NCBI GenBank assembly: GCA_013696275.1
Contig: JACCYW010000006.1
Location: 1-19,994 of the forward strand
Origin: Chloroflexota bacterium
Lineage (GTDB): Bacteria; Chloroflexota; Limnocylindria; Limnocylindrales; CSP1-4
Direction: 5' to 3'
DNA length: 19,994 bases
Positions 7,236 to 14,825 of the stretch are shown piece after piece; positions within the stretch are counted from its first letter, which is position 1; the number at the start of each line of letters is the position of its first letter. Below the pieces are notes generated by a model. It made no database searches, was not told where the DNA came from, and saw nothing but the letters and a program-made list of their open reading frames with translations. The position numbers and the translations under genes are program-made.

Positions 7236-9368
7236 GTGGAGGAGCTGGAACTGAGGGTCGTCAATCGCACGGGGCTCCACGCCCGCCCTGCGGCGCTCTT
7301 CGTGCGAACGGCCGGCGGCTACCGATCGGCGATCCACGTGGAGAATGTCACCCGCGGCCAGGCACCGGTCGATGCGAAGCGCATGCTTGCGGTCCTGGGC
7401 CTGGGCGTCGAACAGGGCCATACCGTCCGGATCCGCGCTGAGGGTGACGACGAGGCGGCGGCCATCGTCGGGCTGCGCGAGCTGATCGCCAGCGGCTTCG
7501 GGGAGCCGATCGATGAGGGTCCGGCCCGGATACCGGGCCCTCCCCGGGGCGCCGCAGCGCCCGATGGGCCCGCAGCGCCCGATGGGCCGGTCGTCGCGCC
7601 CGGTGGGCCGCATGTCCTGCCAGGCGTCCCCGCGGCTCCCGGCATCGCCATGGGACCGGCCTGGGTGGCAGGGGCGACGTCCCCGGCCGACGGGACGGCC
7701 GTGTCGCAGCCAGCGCTCTCGATCCGCGATGGCGCGGCCCGTGCCGCCGGGGACCTCAGGGCGCTCGCGCTGCGCCTCGCCGATCATGGTGCGGCCAGTG
7801 ACGAGCCGGCCATCCTCGAGGCACAGGCCGAGATGGCGCTGGATGAGCAGCTCCTGTCCGACGCGGAGCACAGGGCGGTCGCGGGTCTTCATCCCGCGCT
7901 CGCCGTCGAAGCCGCGGCGGCACCGGTCGCCGCGCGGCTCGCGGCCTTCGAGGATGAGGTGCTTGCGGCTCGGGCAGCGGATGTCCGTGACGTCGCGGCA
8001 CGCATCGCGCGATGGATCCGCGGCGAGACCGTCGCGCTCCCCGACACGCCTTCGGTCGCCGTCGCGGACGATCTCCCGCCGTCGGTCATCGCCGAGATCC
8101 AGCCAGGGTGGCTCCTCGCGATCGCCCTGGTATCGGGCTCGCCCACTGCGCACGCGGCGATCCTCGCCCGCGCGCTCGGCATCCCTGCCGTCGTCGGGGT
8201 CGCCGGCCTGCTTGATGCCATCCGGGCGGCCGCGGGCGAAGGGTCGGTGGCCGCCGTGGCGGTCGACGGCGAACGTGGCGAAGTCATCGTCGCTCCGGAC
8301 GAGGAAAGGCGGCGGGAGCTGCGTGACCGGGCGGCGGTAGCCGCGCGGCGAGCGGAGGAGGATCGGGCGGCATCTCGCGCCGCCATCCCAGGGGCGCACG
8401 GCATCCTCCGCATCGGGCGCGGCCGCGACGTGAGGGAGGTGCGTCTCGTGGCGAACATCGGACGCCCGGAAGAGGCTGCTCGGGCGATCGAGGCCGGGGC
8501 GGGCGGCGTGGGGCTTTTCCGCACGGAGTTCCTGTTCATGGGCCGATCCGGCCCCCCCGGCGAGGAGGAGCAGGCGCAGGCCTACGGGCGGGTCCTCCGG
8601 GCCTTCGGGCAGGACCGCCCCGTGGTCATCCGCCTGGTGGACATCGGGGGCGACAAGGCCATCCCCTACCTGGGTCTGACGGCCGAAGCCAATCCGTTCC
8701 TGGGCGTGCGAGCGATCCGGCTGGCGTACGGCACCCCGGGCCTGCTCCTCGCCCAGCTCCGGGCGATCATGCGTGCGGCGACCTCGGCCGGCGTCACCCC
8801 CCACATCATGGTGCCGATGGTCGCAACGGTCGAGGACCTGGATCTGTTCTTCTCGCTTCGAGACCAGGCTCTGGGGACTGTCGTTGCCGAAGGGCTGACC
8901 GTCCCGGGCCGGATCGTGAGCGGCGTCATGATCGAGGTGCCATCGGCCGTCCTCCTCGCGACCGAGCTCGCCCAGCGCGTCGACTTCTTCAGCATCGGGA
9001 CGAACGACCTGAGCCAGTACCTTCTGGCGGCCGACCGTACCAACCCGGCGCTGGATCGGCTCCACGACGCGCTCCACCCGGCCGTCCTGCGCGCGATACG
9101 GTCGACCGTCGACGCCGCCGCCGCCGCGCGCATCCCGGTCTCGGTGTGCGGCGAGCTGGCGGGAGACCCGGACGGAGCGCTTGTCCTGACCGGCCTGGGC
9201 GTGGATGAGCTCTCGATGGACGCGGGATCGCTGGGTCGTGTAGCCCGCGCGCTCCGGGACGCATACCCCGAGAGCCTCCGGGGCCTGGCGCAGCGTGCCC
9301 GGGCGGCCGCCAGCGCTCCAGAAGTGCGCGATCTGGTCCGGGCGCTCGACGCGGGGACTTCGGTGTAG
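7236..9368 (+). CDS. ptsI: HPr-enzyme I fusion, phosphoenolpyruvate-protein phosphotransferase
   Basis: A 710-residue fusion that takes phosphate from PEP and delivers it, presumably to DhaM. Residues 1-88 are HPr with the phospho-His at 15 in RTGLHARPAA. The regulatory Ser46 of Firmicutes HPr is replaced by Arg49 (DAKRML). A Gly/Pro/Ala linker (about 90-131) follows, then EI. PAAPGIAMG starts EI-N; His306 in GSPTAHAAILARALGIPAV is the phospho-histidine, although the usual G-G-x-T-S-H is changed to G-S-P-T-A-H. The PEP-binding half has GLFRTEFLFM (426-435), RLVDIGGDK (466-474), NPFLGVRAIR (486-495), MIEVPSAV, FFSIGTNDLSQY (584-595) and active-site Cys638 in SVCGELAGDP. GTG 7236 is preceded by TGAGGA about 9 nt upstream. 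All PEP-site residues look intact, so the enzyme should be active. Confidence 0.95.
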   Translation: MEELELRVVNRTGLHARPAALFVRTAGGYRSAIHVENVTRGQAPVDAKRMLAVLGLGVEQGHTVRIRAEGDDEAAAIVGLRELIASGFGEPIDEGPARIPGPPRGAAAPDGPAAPDGPVVAPGGPHVLPGVPAAPGIAMGPAWVAGATSPADGTAVSQPALSIRDGAARAAGDLRALALRLADHGAASDEPAILEAQAEMALDEQLLSDAEHRAVAGLHPALAVEAAAAPVAARLAAFEDEVLAARAADVRDVAARIARWIRGETVALPDTPSVAVADDLPPSVIAEIQPGWLLAIALVSGSPTAHAAILARALGIPAVVGVAGLLDAIRAAAGEGSVAAVAVDGERGEVIVAPDEERRRELRDRAAVAARRAEEDRAASRAAIPGAHGILRIGRGRDVREVRLVANIGRPEEAARAIEAGAGGVGLFRTEFLFMGRSGPPGEEEQAQAYGRVLRAFGQDRPVVIRLVDIGGDKAIPYLGLTAEANPFLGVRAIRLAYGTPGLLLAQLRAIMRAATSAGVTPHIMVPMVATVEDLDLFFSLRDQALGTVVAEGLTVPGRIVSGVMIEVPSAVLLATELAQRVDFFSIGTNDLSQYLLAADRTNPALDRLHDALHPAVLRAIRSTVDAAAAARIPVSVCGELAGDPDGALVLTGLGVDELSMDAGSLGRVARALRDAYPESLRGLAQRARAAASAPEVRDLVRALDAGTSV
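7553..7588 (+). repeat. 18-bp tandem duplication in the HPr-EI linker
   Basis: The unit cgcagcgcccgatgggcc occurs twice head to tail (7553-7570, 7571-7588) and encodes A-A-P-D-G-P repeated. It is in frame and lies between the HPr and EI domains, so it only lengthens the flexible linker. Copy number is a likely site of strain variation. Confidence 0.75.
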
Positions 9369-9394
9369 AAGGGCCGTCGGGTGGTCGATACACT

Positions 9395-9406
9395 CATCAC
9401 GTGATG
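9395..9406. promoter_or_regulatory. Palindrome in the ptsHI-glpA gap, possible operator
   Basis: CATCACGTGATG is a perfect 12-bp palindrome in the 52-nt gap between ptsHI and glpA. A TACACT (9389-9394) directly in front could serve as a -10, but no -35 is recognisable 16-18 nt upstream. The position, just ahead of the glpA ribosome site (GGGGCGAGG), would suit an operator or an internal promoter controlling glpABC separately. A 12-bp palindrome can also occur by chance. Confidence 0.3.
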
Positions 9407-9420
9407 GGGCGAGGACGACG

Positions 9421-11067
9421 ATGGGCGAGCGGATGTTGACGCCGGACGTCCTGGTCATCGGCGGGGGCGCGACCGGGGCTGGGCTCCTGCGCGACCTGGC
9501 TCGACGCGGGCTCCGGTGCCTCCTGGTGGATCGGTCCGACTTCGGGACAGGCACCAGTGGGCGGTACCACGGGCTGTTGCATTCGGGCGGCCGGTACGTC
9601 AGCAAGGACCCGTCGGCCGCGCGCGAGTGCATCGTCGAGAACCAGGTGCTGCGTCGTATCGCAGCCGGCTGCATCGAGGACACGGGTGGGATCTTCGTCG
9701 CCACGCCCGATGATCCCGATGACTACGTCGATGCCTTCCCCGGCGCCTGTGCCGCGGCCGGCATCGACTGTGACGAGATCCCGGTGACGGAGACGCTCCG
9801 GCGCGAGCCGGCCCTGAGCCCGGCCATCCGGCGCGCCTTCCGCGTCCCGGATGCGGCGCTCGAGCCATGGCAGCTCATCGAGGCGAACCTGGCCGACGCG
9901 CGGGCCCACGGCGCGGACGCTTGGCCGTATCAGCGGGTCGTGGCGATACAGCGCGACGGGCGTCGGATCTCCGGCGTAACCGTGCGCGACGAGCGGTCGG
10001 GGGCCTCGACGCGGGTCGTCCCGAGGATGATCGCCTCGGCGGCCGGAGCGTGGGCAGGCCAGGTCGCGGCGCTGGCAGGCGTCGAGCTCATGATGTCGCC
10101 CGGCAAGGGAACGATGATCGTCTACAACCAACGCATGACCGATACCGTCGTCAACCGCTGCCACCCGCCCGGTGACGGCGACATCATGGTCCCCGTCCAC
10201 ACGGTGGCCATCCTCGGCACGACCGAGGAGCTGGTGGAGGATCCAGACGACGACGAGACCAGTTCGGACGAAGTGCAGGCGCTCATCAACGAAGGAGAGG
10301 CGCTCTTCCCGGCACTACGGCGGATGCGCGTCCTGCGGGCGTACACGGGCGTCCGGCCGCTCTACCGGGACCCGGCTGTCCAGGGCCCGGAAGCCAGCGA
10401 CGACGGCCGGGCGATCTCGCGAAGCCACATCATCCTCGACCACGAGGCTCGCGACGGCGTAGAGGGTCTCATTTCGATCGTCGGCGGCAAGCTCACGACG
10501 TACCGGCTGATGGCCGAGCAGGCCGCCAACGCCGTCTGCGCGAAGCTCGGCATGAGCGAGCCCTGCACCACTGCAGGGGAGCCGCTGCCCGGCATGGGGG
10601 ACAGCCGCGCCCATTGGCTGGGCCACCGGCTGGCCGAGCACGAGGACCGCGGGGGAGGGGATGCCGACCTGATCTGCGAGTGCGAGATGGTCACCCGCGC
10701 CATGCTCGAGCGGTTCCTGGACCGGCGCGGTCCCTGCTCCATCGACGACATCCGGCGCGGCACACGCTTGGGCATGGGCCCGTGCCAGGGCGGGTTCTGC
10801 ACGTTTCGCGCGGCGGCCATCATGGCAGAGCGCGCCCCGGATGGGCACACCGACCGGGCCGCACCCGGAGGGTCGGCGTCGGATCCGGAGGGCGCCCTGT
10901 CGACCTTCCTCAACGAGCGATCGAAGGGCACGCGGGCCGTCGCATGGGGACGCCAACTCCAGGAGCTCTGGATGGTGACCGGCATTTATGTCGGCGTTAT
11001 GGGCCTCGAGGGAAGCAGCTCGGAGCATGGTGGCGAGGCGACGGAGGATCACGGTGCCGTCAGCTGA
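9421..11067 (+). CDS. glpA: Anaerobic-type glycerol-3-phosphate dehydrogenase, subunit A
   Basis: A 548-residue FAD protein that oxidises sn-glycerol-3-phosphate to dihydroxyacetone phosphate as part of the GlpABC complex. VLVIGGGATGAG (10-21) is the dinucleotide fold. GTGTSGRYHGLLHSGGRYV matches the DAO-fold G3P dehydrogenases ('T..S....HGGLRY'), and IVGGKLTTYRLMAE is the conserved C-terminal FAD contact. The last 110 residues form the BFD-like [2Fe-2S] domain of GlpA, with cysteines in ICECEM and GPCQGGFC; this separates it from aerobic GlpD. ATG 9421 follows GGGGCGAGG by 6 nt; ATG 9433 is an alternative. The 3' end overlaps glpB by 14 nt. Dihydroxyacetone phosphate is also the product of DhaKL, so both branches of the operon meet here. 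Confidence 0.95.
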   Translation: MGERMLTPDVLVIGGGATGAGLLRDLARRGLRCLLVDRSDFGTGTSGRYHGLLHSGGRYVSKDPSAARECIVENQVLRRIAAGCIEDTGGIFVATPDDPDDYVDAFPGACAAAGIDCDEIPVTETLRREPALSPAIRRAFRVPDAALEPWQLIEANLADARAHGADAWPYQRVVAIQRDGRRISGVTVRDERSGASTRVVPRMIASAAGAWAGQVAALAGVELMMSPGKGTMIVYNQRMTDTVVNRCHPPGDGDIMVPVHTVAILGTTEELVEDPDDDETSSDEVQALINEGEALFPALRRMRVLRAYTGVRPLYRDPAVQGPEASDDGRAISRSHIILDHEARDGVEGLISIVGGKLTTYRLMAEQAANAVCAKLGMSEPCTTAGEPLPGMGDSRAHWLGHRLAEHEDRGGGDADLICECEMVTRAMLERFLDRRGPCSIDDIRRGTRLGMGPCQGGFCTFRAAAIMAERAPDGHTDRAAPGGSASDPEGALSTFLNERSKGTRAVAWGRQLQELWMVTGIYVGVMGLEGSSSEHGGEATEDHGAVS

Positions 11068-12391
11068 CGCAGTCGTCGTCGGGGCCGGTCTGGCGGGACT
11101 GAGCGCCACGCTGGCGCTGGCGGAGGCCGGCGCTCGAGTCCACTTGCTGGCGAAGGGCCATGCCAGCACGCATTGGGCGTCAGGCGGACTGGACGTCGCT
11201 GCGCTGCCCCGAGCCGTCACGGTCCGCGAGGCTGTGGCCCGGCTGGCCGACGATGCCCGTCATCCGTATGCCATCCTGTCCGACGCTCTCCCGCCCGCGC
11301 TGGAGTGGATCCGAGGGATGCTCCAGCATGAGGGGCTGCCGTACGTAGGCACCATCGACGGACCCGTCGTGCCTGTGCCCACGTCTATCGGGGCGACGAG
11401 GCCGGCGGCGATCCTACCGGCTGCTCAGGCCGCTGCGCTGCGGCCGTGGGAGCCCGGTGAGCGGCTCGTGGTCTGCGGGCCGGGCGGCTTCAAGGACTAC
11501 TGGCCGCATGCCATCGCCCGTGGGCTCAGGCGAGCCGGCGCGTGGTGGGGCAGCGCCGGGCCGGAGCGTGTCGACCCGCTCGTGGTCGAACTGCCGGGAG
11601 TGCGGGATCGACTCAATCTCGACGCGATCGAGTTGGCGCGGCTTTTCGAGGAGCCTGGTTGGCGTTGGGACGCCTTCGCGGCCATCCGCCGGGCGCTGAT
11701 CATTGGCGGGCTGGATGGACCCGGGCGGATGGCCCTGCCTGCGGTCCTCGGCCTGGACGACCATGCGGCGGTCCTGGCCGAAGCGACATCCGAGTTGCCG
11801 CTGGAGCCGTTCGAGGTGCCACTCATGCCGCCAAGCGTCCCCGGGCTGCGCCTCTATCGCGCACTCCGCGCGGCCATCGTGCGCGCCGGCGGGCGCGTCC
11901 AGATCGGCCAGGCTGTGGTGCGCATCGGCGTGCGTGATGGACGCGTCGTGGAGGTCGCGATGGAGGCTGCAGCGCGTCAGTTCGTGGTCCGGACTGACAT
12001 GCTGATCATGGCGACGGGCGGCATCGCGGGCGGCGGACTGGTGGGGCACCCTGACGGTACCCTCCGCGAGCCCTTGCTGGACCTGCCGGTCGAGGCCCCG
12101 CCCGCGATGTCGTGGCTGGCACGGGAGCCGCTGGCAGCGGGCGGGCATCCGCTCGAGGCGGCCGGCATCCGGTCCGACGCGGAGCTGCGTCCGGTCGATG
12201 CCTCCGGTCGCCCGGCGGGCCCCGCTGGCGTGCGCATCTGTGGCAGCCTCCTGGCGGGCCAGCGCTACCTCCGCGAACGGTGCGGGGACGGCGTCGCGGT
12301 GGCCAGCGGGTGGCTCGCTGCCGGTGCCCATCGCCCAAGCGCGCCACGTCGGGACGCGCCCCAGTCGCTGGCCGGCGAGGTGGCAGGATGA
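11054..12391 (+). CDS. glpB: Anaerobic-type glycerol-3-phosphate dehydrogenase, subunit B
   Basis: A 445-residue flavoprotein subunit of GlpABC. The N-terminus DAVVVGAGLAGLSATLALAE is a Rossmann FAD motif, STHWASGGLDV matches the early conserved segment of GlpB, and the end (CGSLLAGQRYLRERCGDGVA) matches the C-terminal FAD-binding signature 'Cys-Gly-x-x-x-x-G-x-x-x-x-x-x-R-C-G-x-G-V-A'. The frame is open further upstream inside glpA. GTG 11054 is chosen because CGGAGG (11042-11047) lies 6 nt in front and the Rossmann fold starts within 10 residues; ATG 11027 would add an Arg-rich tail of nine residues. The 14-nt overlap with glpA and the ATGA overlap with glpC imply translational coupling of the three subunits. 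Confidence 0.9.
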   Translation: MPSADAVVVGAGLAGLSATLALAEAGARVHLLAKGHASTHWASGGLDVAALPRAVTVREAVARLADDARHPYAILSDALPPALEWIRGMLQHEGLPYVGTIDGPVVPVPTSIGATRPAAILPAAQAAALRPWEPGERLVVCGPGGFKDYWPHAIARGLRRAGAWWGSAGPERVDPLVVELPGVRDRLNLDAIELARLFEEPGWRWDAFAAIRRALIIGGLDGPGRMALPAVLGLDDHAAVLAEATSELPLEPFEVPLMPPSVPGLRLYRALRAAIVRAGGRVQIGQAVVRIGVRDGRVVEVAMEAAARQFVVRTDMLIMATGGIAGGGLVGHPDGTLREPLLDLPVEAPPAMSWLAREPLAAGGHPLEAAGIRSDAELRPVDASGRPAGPAGVRICGSLLAGQRYLRERCGDGVAVASGWLAAGAHRPSAPRRDAPQSLAGEVAG

Positions 12392-13725
12392 GCATCACCG
12401 AGCTCATCGAGGCCGCGGCCCACGAACCGGTCACGTCGACCGCCGATGGATGCCTCAAATGCAACGTCTGCAACACGGTCTGCCCCGTGTCCCGCGTGAC
12501 GGACCTGTTCCCGGGGCCCAAGTACGTCGGCCCCCAGGCGCAACGCTTCCGGCTCGCGCCTGGCTCGCCACCGCAGGCCGGGTCCGTGATGCCGGTGCTC
12601 TCCCCCGACCACACGGTGGACCTCTGCTCGGGCTGTGGCTTCTGCACCAACGCTTGTCCGGCTGGGGTCCGCATCGCGGAGATGAACAGCCGAGCGAGGG
12701 CGCAGATGCGCGCCGACCGGCGACCGCACTTGCGGGACTGGCTGCTCGGACAGCCCGATCTCCTCGGCCGCGTGGGCGTTCCGCTGGCGCCGCTGGCGAA
12801 CGCCGCCCTGCGTAACCGGGCGGCACGCTGGGTCGGCGAGACTCTCGTCGGCGTCCACCGCCACGCGCCCCTGCCGACCTTCAGTCGACGCTCCTTCCGG
12901 ACGCGGTGGTCGCGGTCTCGCGGACGGCGGCTGCGAGCGCCCGGATCCGCCGACCCGGAGCGCTCGGTCGTCTACTTCCACGGTTGCGCCGCGAACTACT
13001 ACGAGCCGGAGGTGGCCGAAGCAGCGATCAGCGTCCTGGAGCGCAATGGCCTCGAGGTCATCGTGCCGCAGCAGGTCTGCTGTGGCCTTCCGCTCATCAG
13101 CAACGGCCTCTACGCCCAGGCCCGCGCGCGCGCCCGCCACAACCTCACGACGCTCGCGACGTTCGCCCGCGCGGGCTTTCGGATCGTGGGCACGTCCACT
13201 TCCTGCACGCACACGCTCAAGGCCGAATACCGCGAGATGCTCGACCTCGACGACGAGGACGCTCGAGCGGTCTCCGGGGCGACCTGGGATATCTGCGAGC
13301 TCCTCCTCGACCTGCATGAGCGGGATCGCCTGGATACGCGATTCGGCCGTTCGGACCGCCACCTTCCGTATCACCCACCCTGTCAGCTTCGGAGTCATGG
13401 TATCGGCCTGCCGGCGCTGGACCTCCTTGCCCTGGTCCCCGGGCTCGACGCGGTGGACCTGGACCTCGACTGCTGCGGGGTCGCGGGGACGTACGGGTTG
13501 AAACGCGAGAAGTACGACATCGCGATGGCCGTCGGCCAGCCGCTCTTCCGCAAGCTCCGGGAGAGCGGCGCCGATGAGGCCGCGTGTGATTCCGAGACGT
13601 GCCGTTGGCACATAGCGAAGGCGACCGGCATACGCGTCCGCCACCCCGTGCAGATCCTCGCCGCGGCGTACGTGGCGTACGCGGCGGCCGAGGCGGAGGC
13701 GGCCGGTGCTCCATCGGACGGATGA
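12388..13725 (+). CDS. glpC: Anaerobic-type glycerol-3-phosphate dehydrogenase, subunit C
   Basis: A 445-residue iron-sulfur subunit that anchors GlpAB and hands electrons to the quinone pool. Two ferredoxin-type [4Fe-4S] motifs are complete: C22, C25, C28, C32 (CLKCNVCNTVCP) and C80, C83, C86, C90 (CSGCGFCTNACP). The C-terminal half has two cysteine-rich CCG domains with C200, CCG 231-233 and C273, then C332 and CCG 362-364, plus C400 and C405 (CDSETC). These resemble the heterodisulfide-reductase-type domains of GlpC and of glycolate oxidase GlcF. No transmembrane helix is evident; GlpC subunits usually bind the membrane peripherally. Start ATG 12388 overlaps the glpB stop (ATGA), and the stop overlaps the next gene in the same way. 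Confidence 0.93.
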   Translation: MSITELIEAAAHEPVTSTADGCLKCNVCNTVCPVSRVTDLFPGPKYVGPQAQRFRLAPGSPPQAGSVMPVLSPDHTVDLCSGCGFCTNACPAGVRIAEMNSRARAQMRADRRPHLRDWLLGQPDLLGRVGVPLAPLANAALRNRAARWVGETLVGVHRHAPLPTFSRRSFRTRWSRSRGRRLRAPGSADPERSVVYFHGCAANYYEPEVAEAAISVLERNGLEVIVPQQVCCGLPLISNGLYAQARARARHNLTTLATFARAGFRIVGTSTSCTHTLKAEYREMLDLDDEDARAVSGATWDICELLLDLHERDRLDTRFGRSDRHLPYHPPCQLRSHGIGLPALDLLALVPGLDAVDLDLDCCGVAGTYGLKREKYDIAMAVGQPLFRKLRESGADEAACDSETCRWHIAKATGIRVRHPVQILAAAYVAYAAAEAEAAGAPSDG

Positions 13726-14771
13726 TCGCGCTCGTCGTCGGTGGAGGCCCGGTCGGATCGCTGCTGGCCGGGAGCCTGGCTCGTTCCGGCGCTGCGGTCA
13801 GCCTCGTGCGCCGGCGTGCCGAGCGAAGGACGCGGCAGGTGCGTTGCGTGGAGATCAGCCCGGACGGCACACGCTCCGACGCGATACTCACGGAGGTACA
13901 GGAACCGGGTGCCGCCTCGGGGGCGCCGGATCTCATCGTCTTCGCCGTCAAGGCGTTCGACCTGGCAGGTGCGACCGCGAGCTGCGCGATATGGCCACGA
14001 GCGCCCGCCCTTACGGTCCAGAACGGCATCGGCGCGGAGGGGATGGTCGCTGCGGCGCGACCGTTCGCTCCGGTGCTGGCCGGTTCGCTGACGACCTCCG
14101 CATCCCTGTCCGCAGACGGATCTTTGCGTCTCCTGACGCGCGGCGGCCTGGGTCTGGCAGGCACCTCGGGCGATCCGGGCACCACACTGGACGACCTTGT
14201 CTCGACGTTCATCCGTGGCGGCCTGCCCGCCCGTGTCTACCCGGACGCCTCCGCGATGAAGTGGTCGAAGCTCCTCCTGAACTTGGTGGGTAACGCGACC
14301 TCGGCGCTCCTGGATGTCGGGCCGCGCGAGATCTACGCCGATCCGACGCTCTACCGCGTGGAGCTCGCACAGTTGCGCGAGGCGCTCGCGGTCATGCGGG
14401 AGCAGCGGCTGCGGATCGTCCGCCTCCCTGGCGTGGACCCGCGTTTGCTGGCCGGAGCCCTTCGCCTCCCGGAGGCGCTGGCCCGGATGATCCTCGCTCG
14501 TGCTGTGGATGGCGGACGAGGCGGGAAGATGCCGTCGCTGCGCTTGCACCTCCGCGGCGGCGGCGGGCCCTCGGAGGTGGCGTGGCTCAACGGCGCGGTC
14601 GCACGCACGGCCGCGGAGCATGGGCTCGCGGCGCCGGTCAACGCCGTGCTGGCGCGGCTCGTCGACGAGGCGGCCGTGGATCCGAAGCGCCGAGCCTGGT
14701 TCGCCGGACGGCCCGATCGGCTGATGGCCGAACTTCTGGATCGGCCGATGGCGGGTCGGCACCAGCCCTGA
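13722..14771 (+). CDS. PanE/ApbA-family NADPH-dependent reductase (ketopantoate reductase-like)
   Basis: A 349-residue 6-phosphogluconate-dehydrogenase-like reductase. VVGGGPVGSLLAGSLA (5-20) is the nucleotide fold, VQNGIGAEGMV (99-109) the conserved N-G-x-G-x-E loop, and AMKWSKLLLNLVGN (178-191) carries the catalytic Lys183 and Asn187 of the family ('W-x-K-L-x-x-N'). Near the C-terminus, GPSEVAWLNGAV keeps the Glu and Asn-Gly of the substrate site. The family reaction is NADPH reduction of 2-dehydropantoate to pantoate in CoA biosynthesis. Its start overlaps the glpC stop (ATGA), so it is translated as part of the glycerol operon and no pantothenate gene is nearby. A substrate related to G3P or dihydroxyacetone phosphate is therefore an alternative: GpsA has a related fold, but its motifs are not seen here. 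The family call is firm, the substrate is not. Confidence 0.8.
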   Translation: MIALVVGGGPVGSLLAGSLARSGAAVSLVRRRAERRTRQVRCVEISPDGTRSDAILTEVQEPGAASGAPDLIVFAVKAFDLAGATASCAIWPRAPALTVQNGIGAEGMVAAARPFAPVLAGSLTTSASLSADGSLRLLTRGGLGLAGTSGDPGTTLDDLVSTFIRGGLPARVYPDASAMKWSKLLLNLVGNATSALLDVGPREIYADPTLYRVELAQLREALAVMREQRLRIVRLPGVDPRLLAGALRLPEALARMILARAVDGGRGGKMPSLRLHLRGGGGPSEVAWLNGAVARTAAEHGLAAPVNAVLARLVDEAAVDPKRRAWFAGRPDRLMAELLDRPMAGRHQP

Positions 14772-14811
14772 CGCCGGCGGCGACGCTCGTCATCGCGGTC
14801 ACGGGCCGCCA

Positions 14812-14817
14812 TATACT
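14812..14817 (+). promoter_or_regulatory. -10 element (TATACT) for a leaderless plsY transcript
   Basis: TATACT, one mismatch from TATAAT, ends 8 nt before the plsY ATG (14826). Transcription normally begins 6-8 nt after the -10, which here is at or just before the A of the ATG, and no Shine-Dalgarno lies in front of the gene. The -35 is weak (around 14788-14794). The arrangement is that of a leaderless mRNA and would uncouple plsY from the glycerol operon. Confidence 0.5.
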
Positions 14818-14825
14818 TCCATGCG

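Noticed and set aside
7050..9704. An 884-codon open frame on the minus strand across ptsHI
   Set aside because: It lies antisense to a protein with every EI and HPr motif. Its translation is Arg/Asp/Gly/Pro-rich without domains. Long antisense frames are a by-product of high GC3.
12265..13644. A 459-codon minus-strand open frame over glpC
   Set aside because: The plus strand encodes two complete [4Fe-4S] motifs and CCG domains; the minus reading has no recognisable domain.
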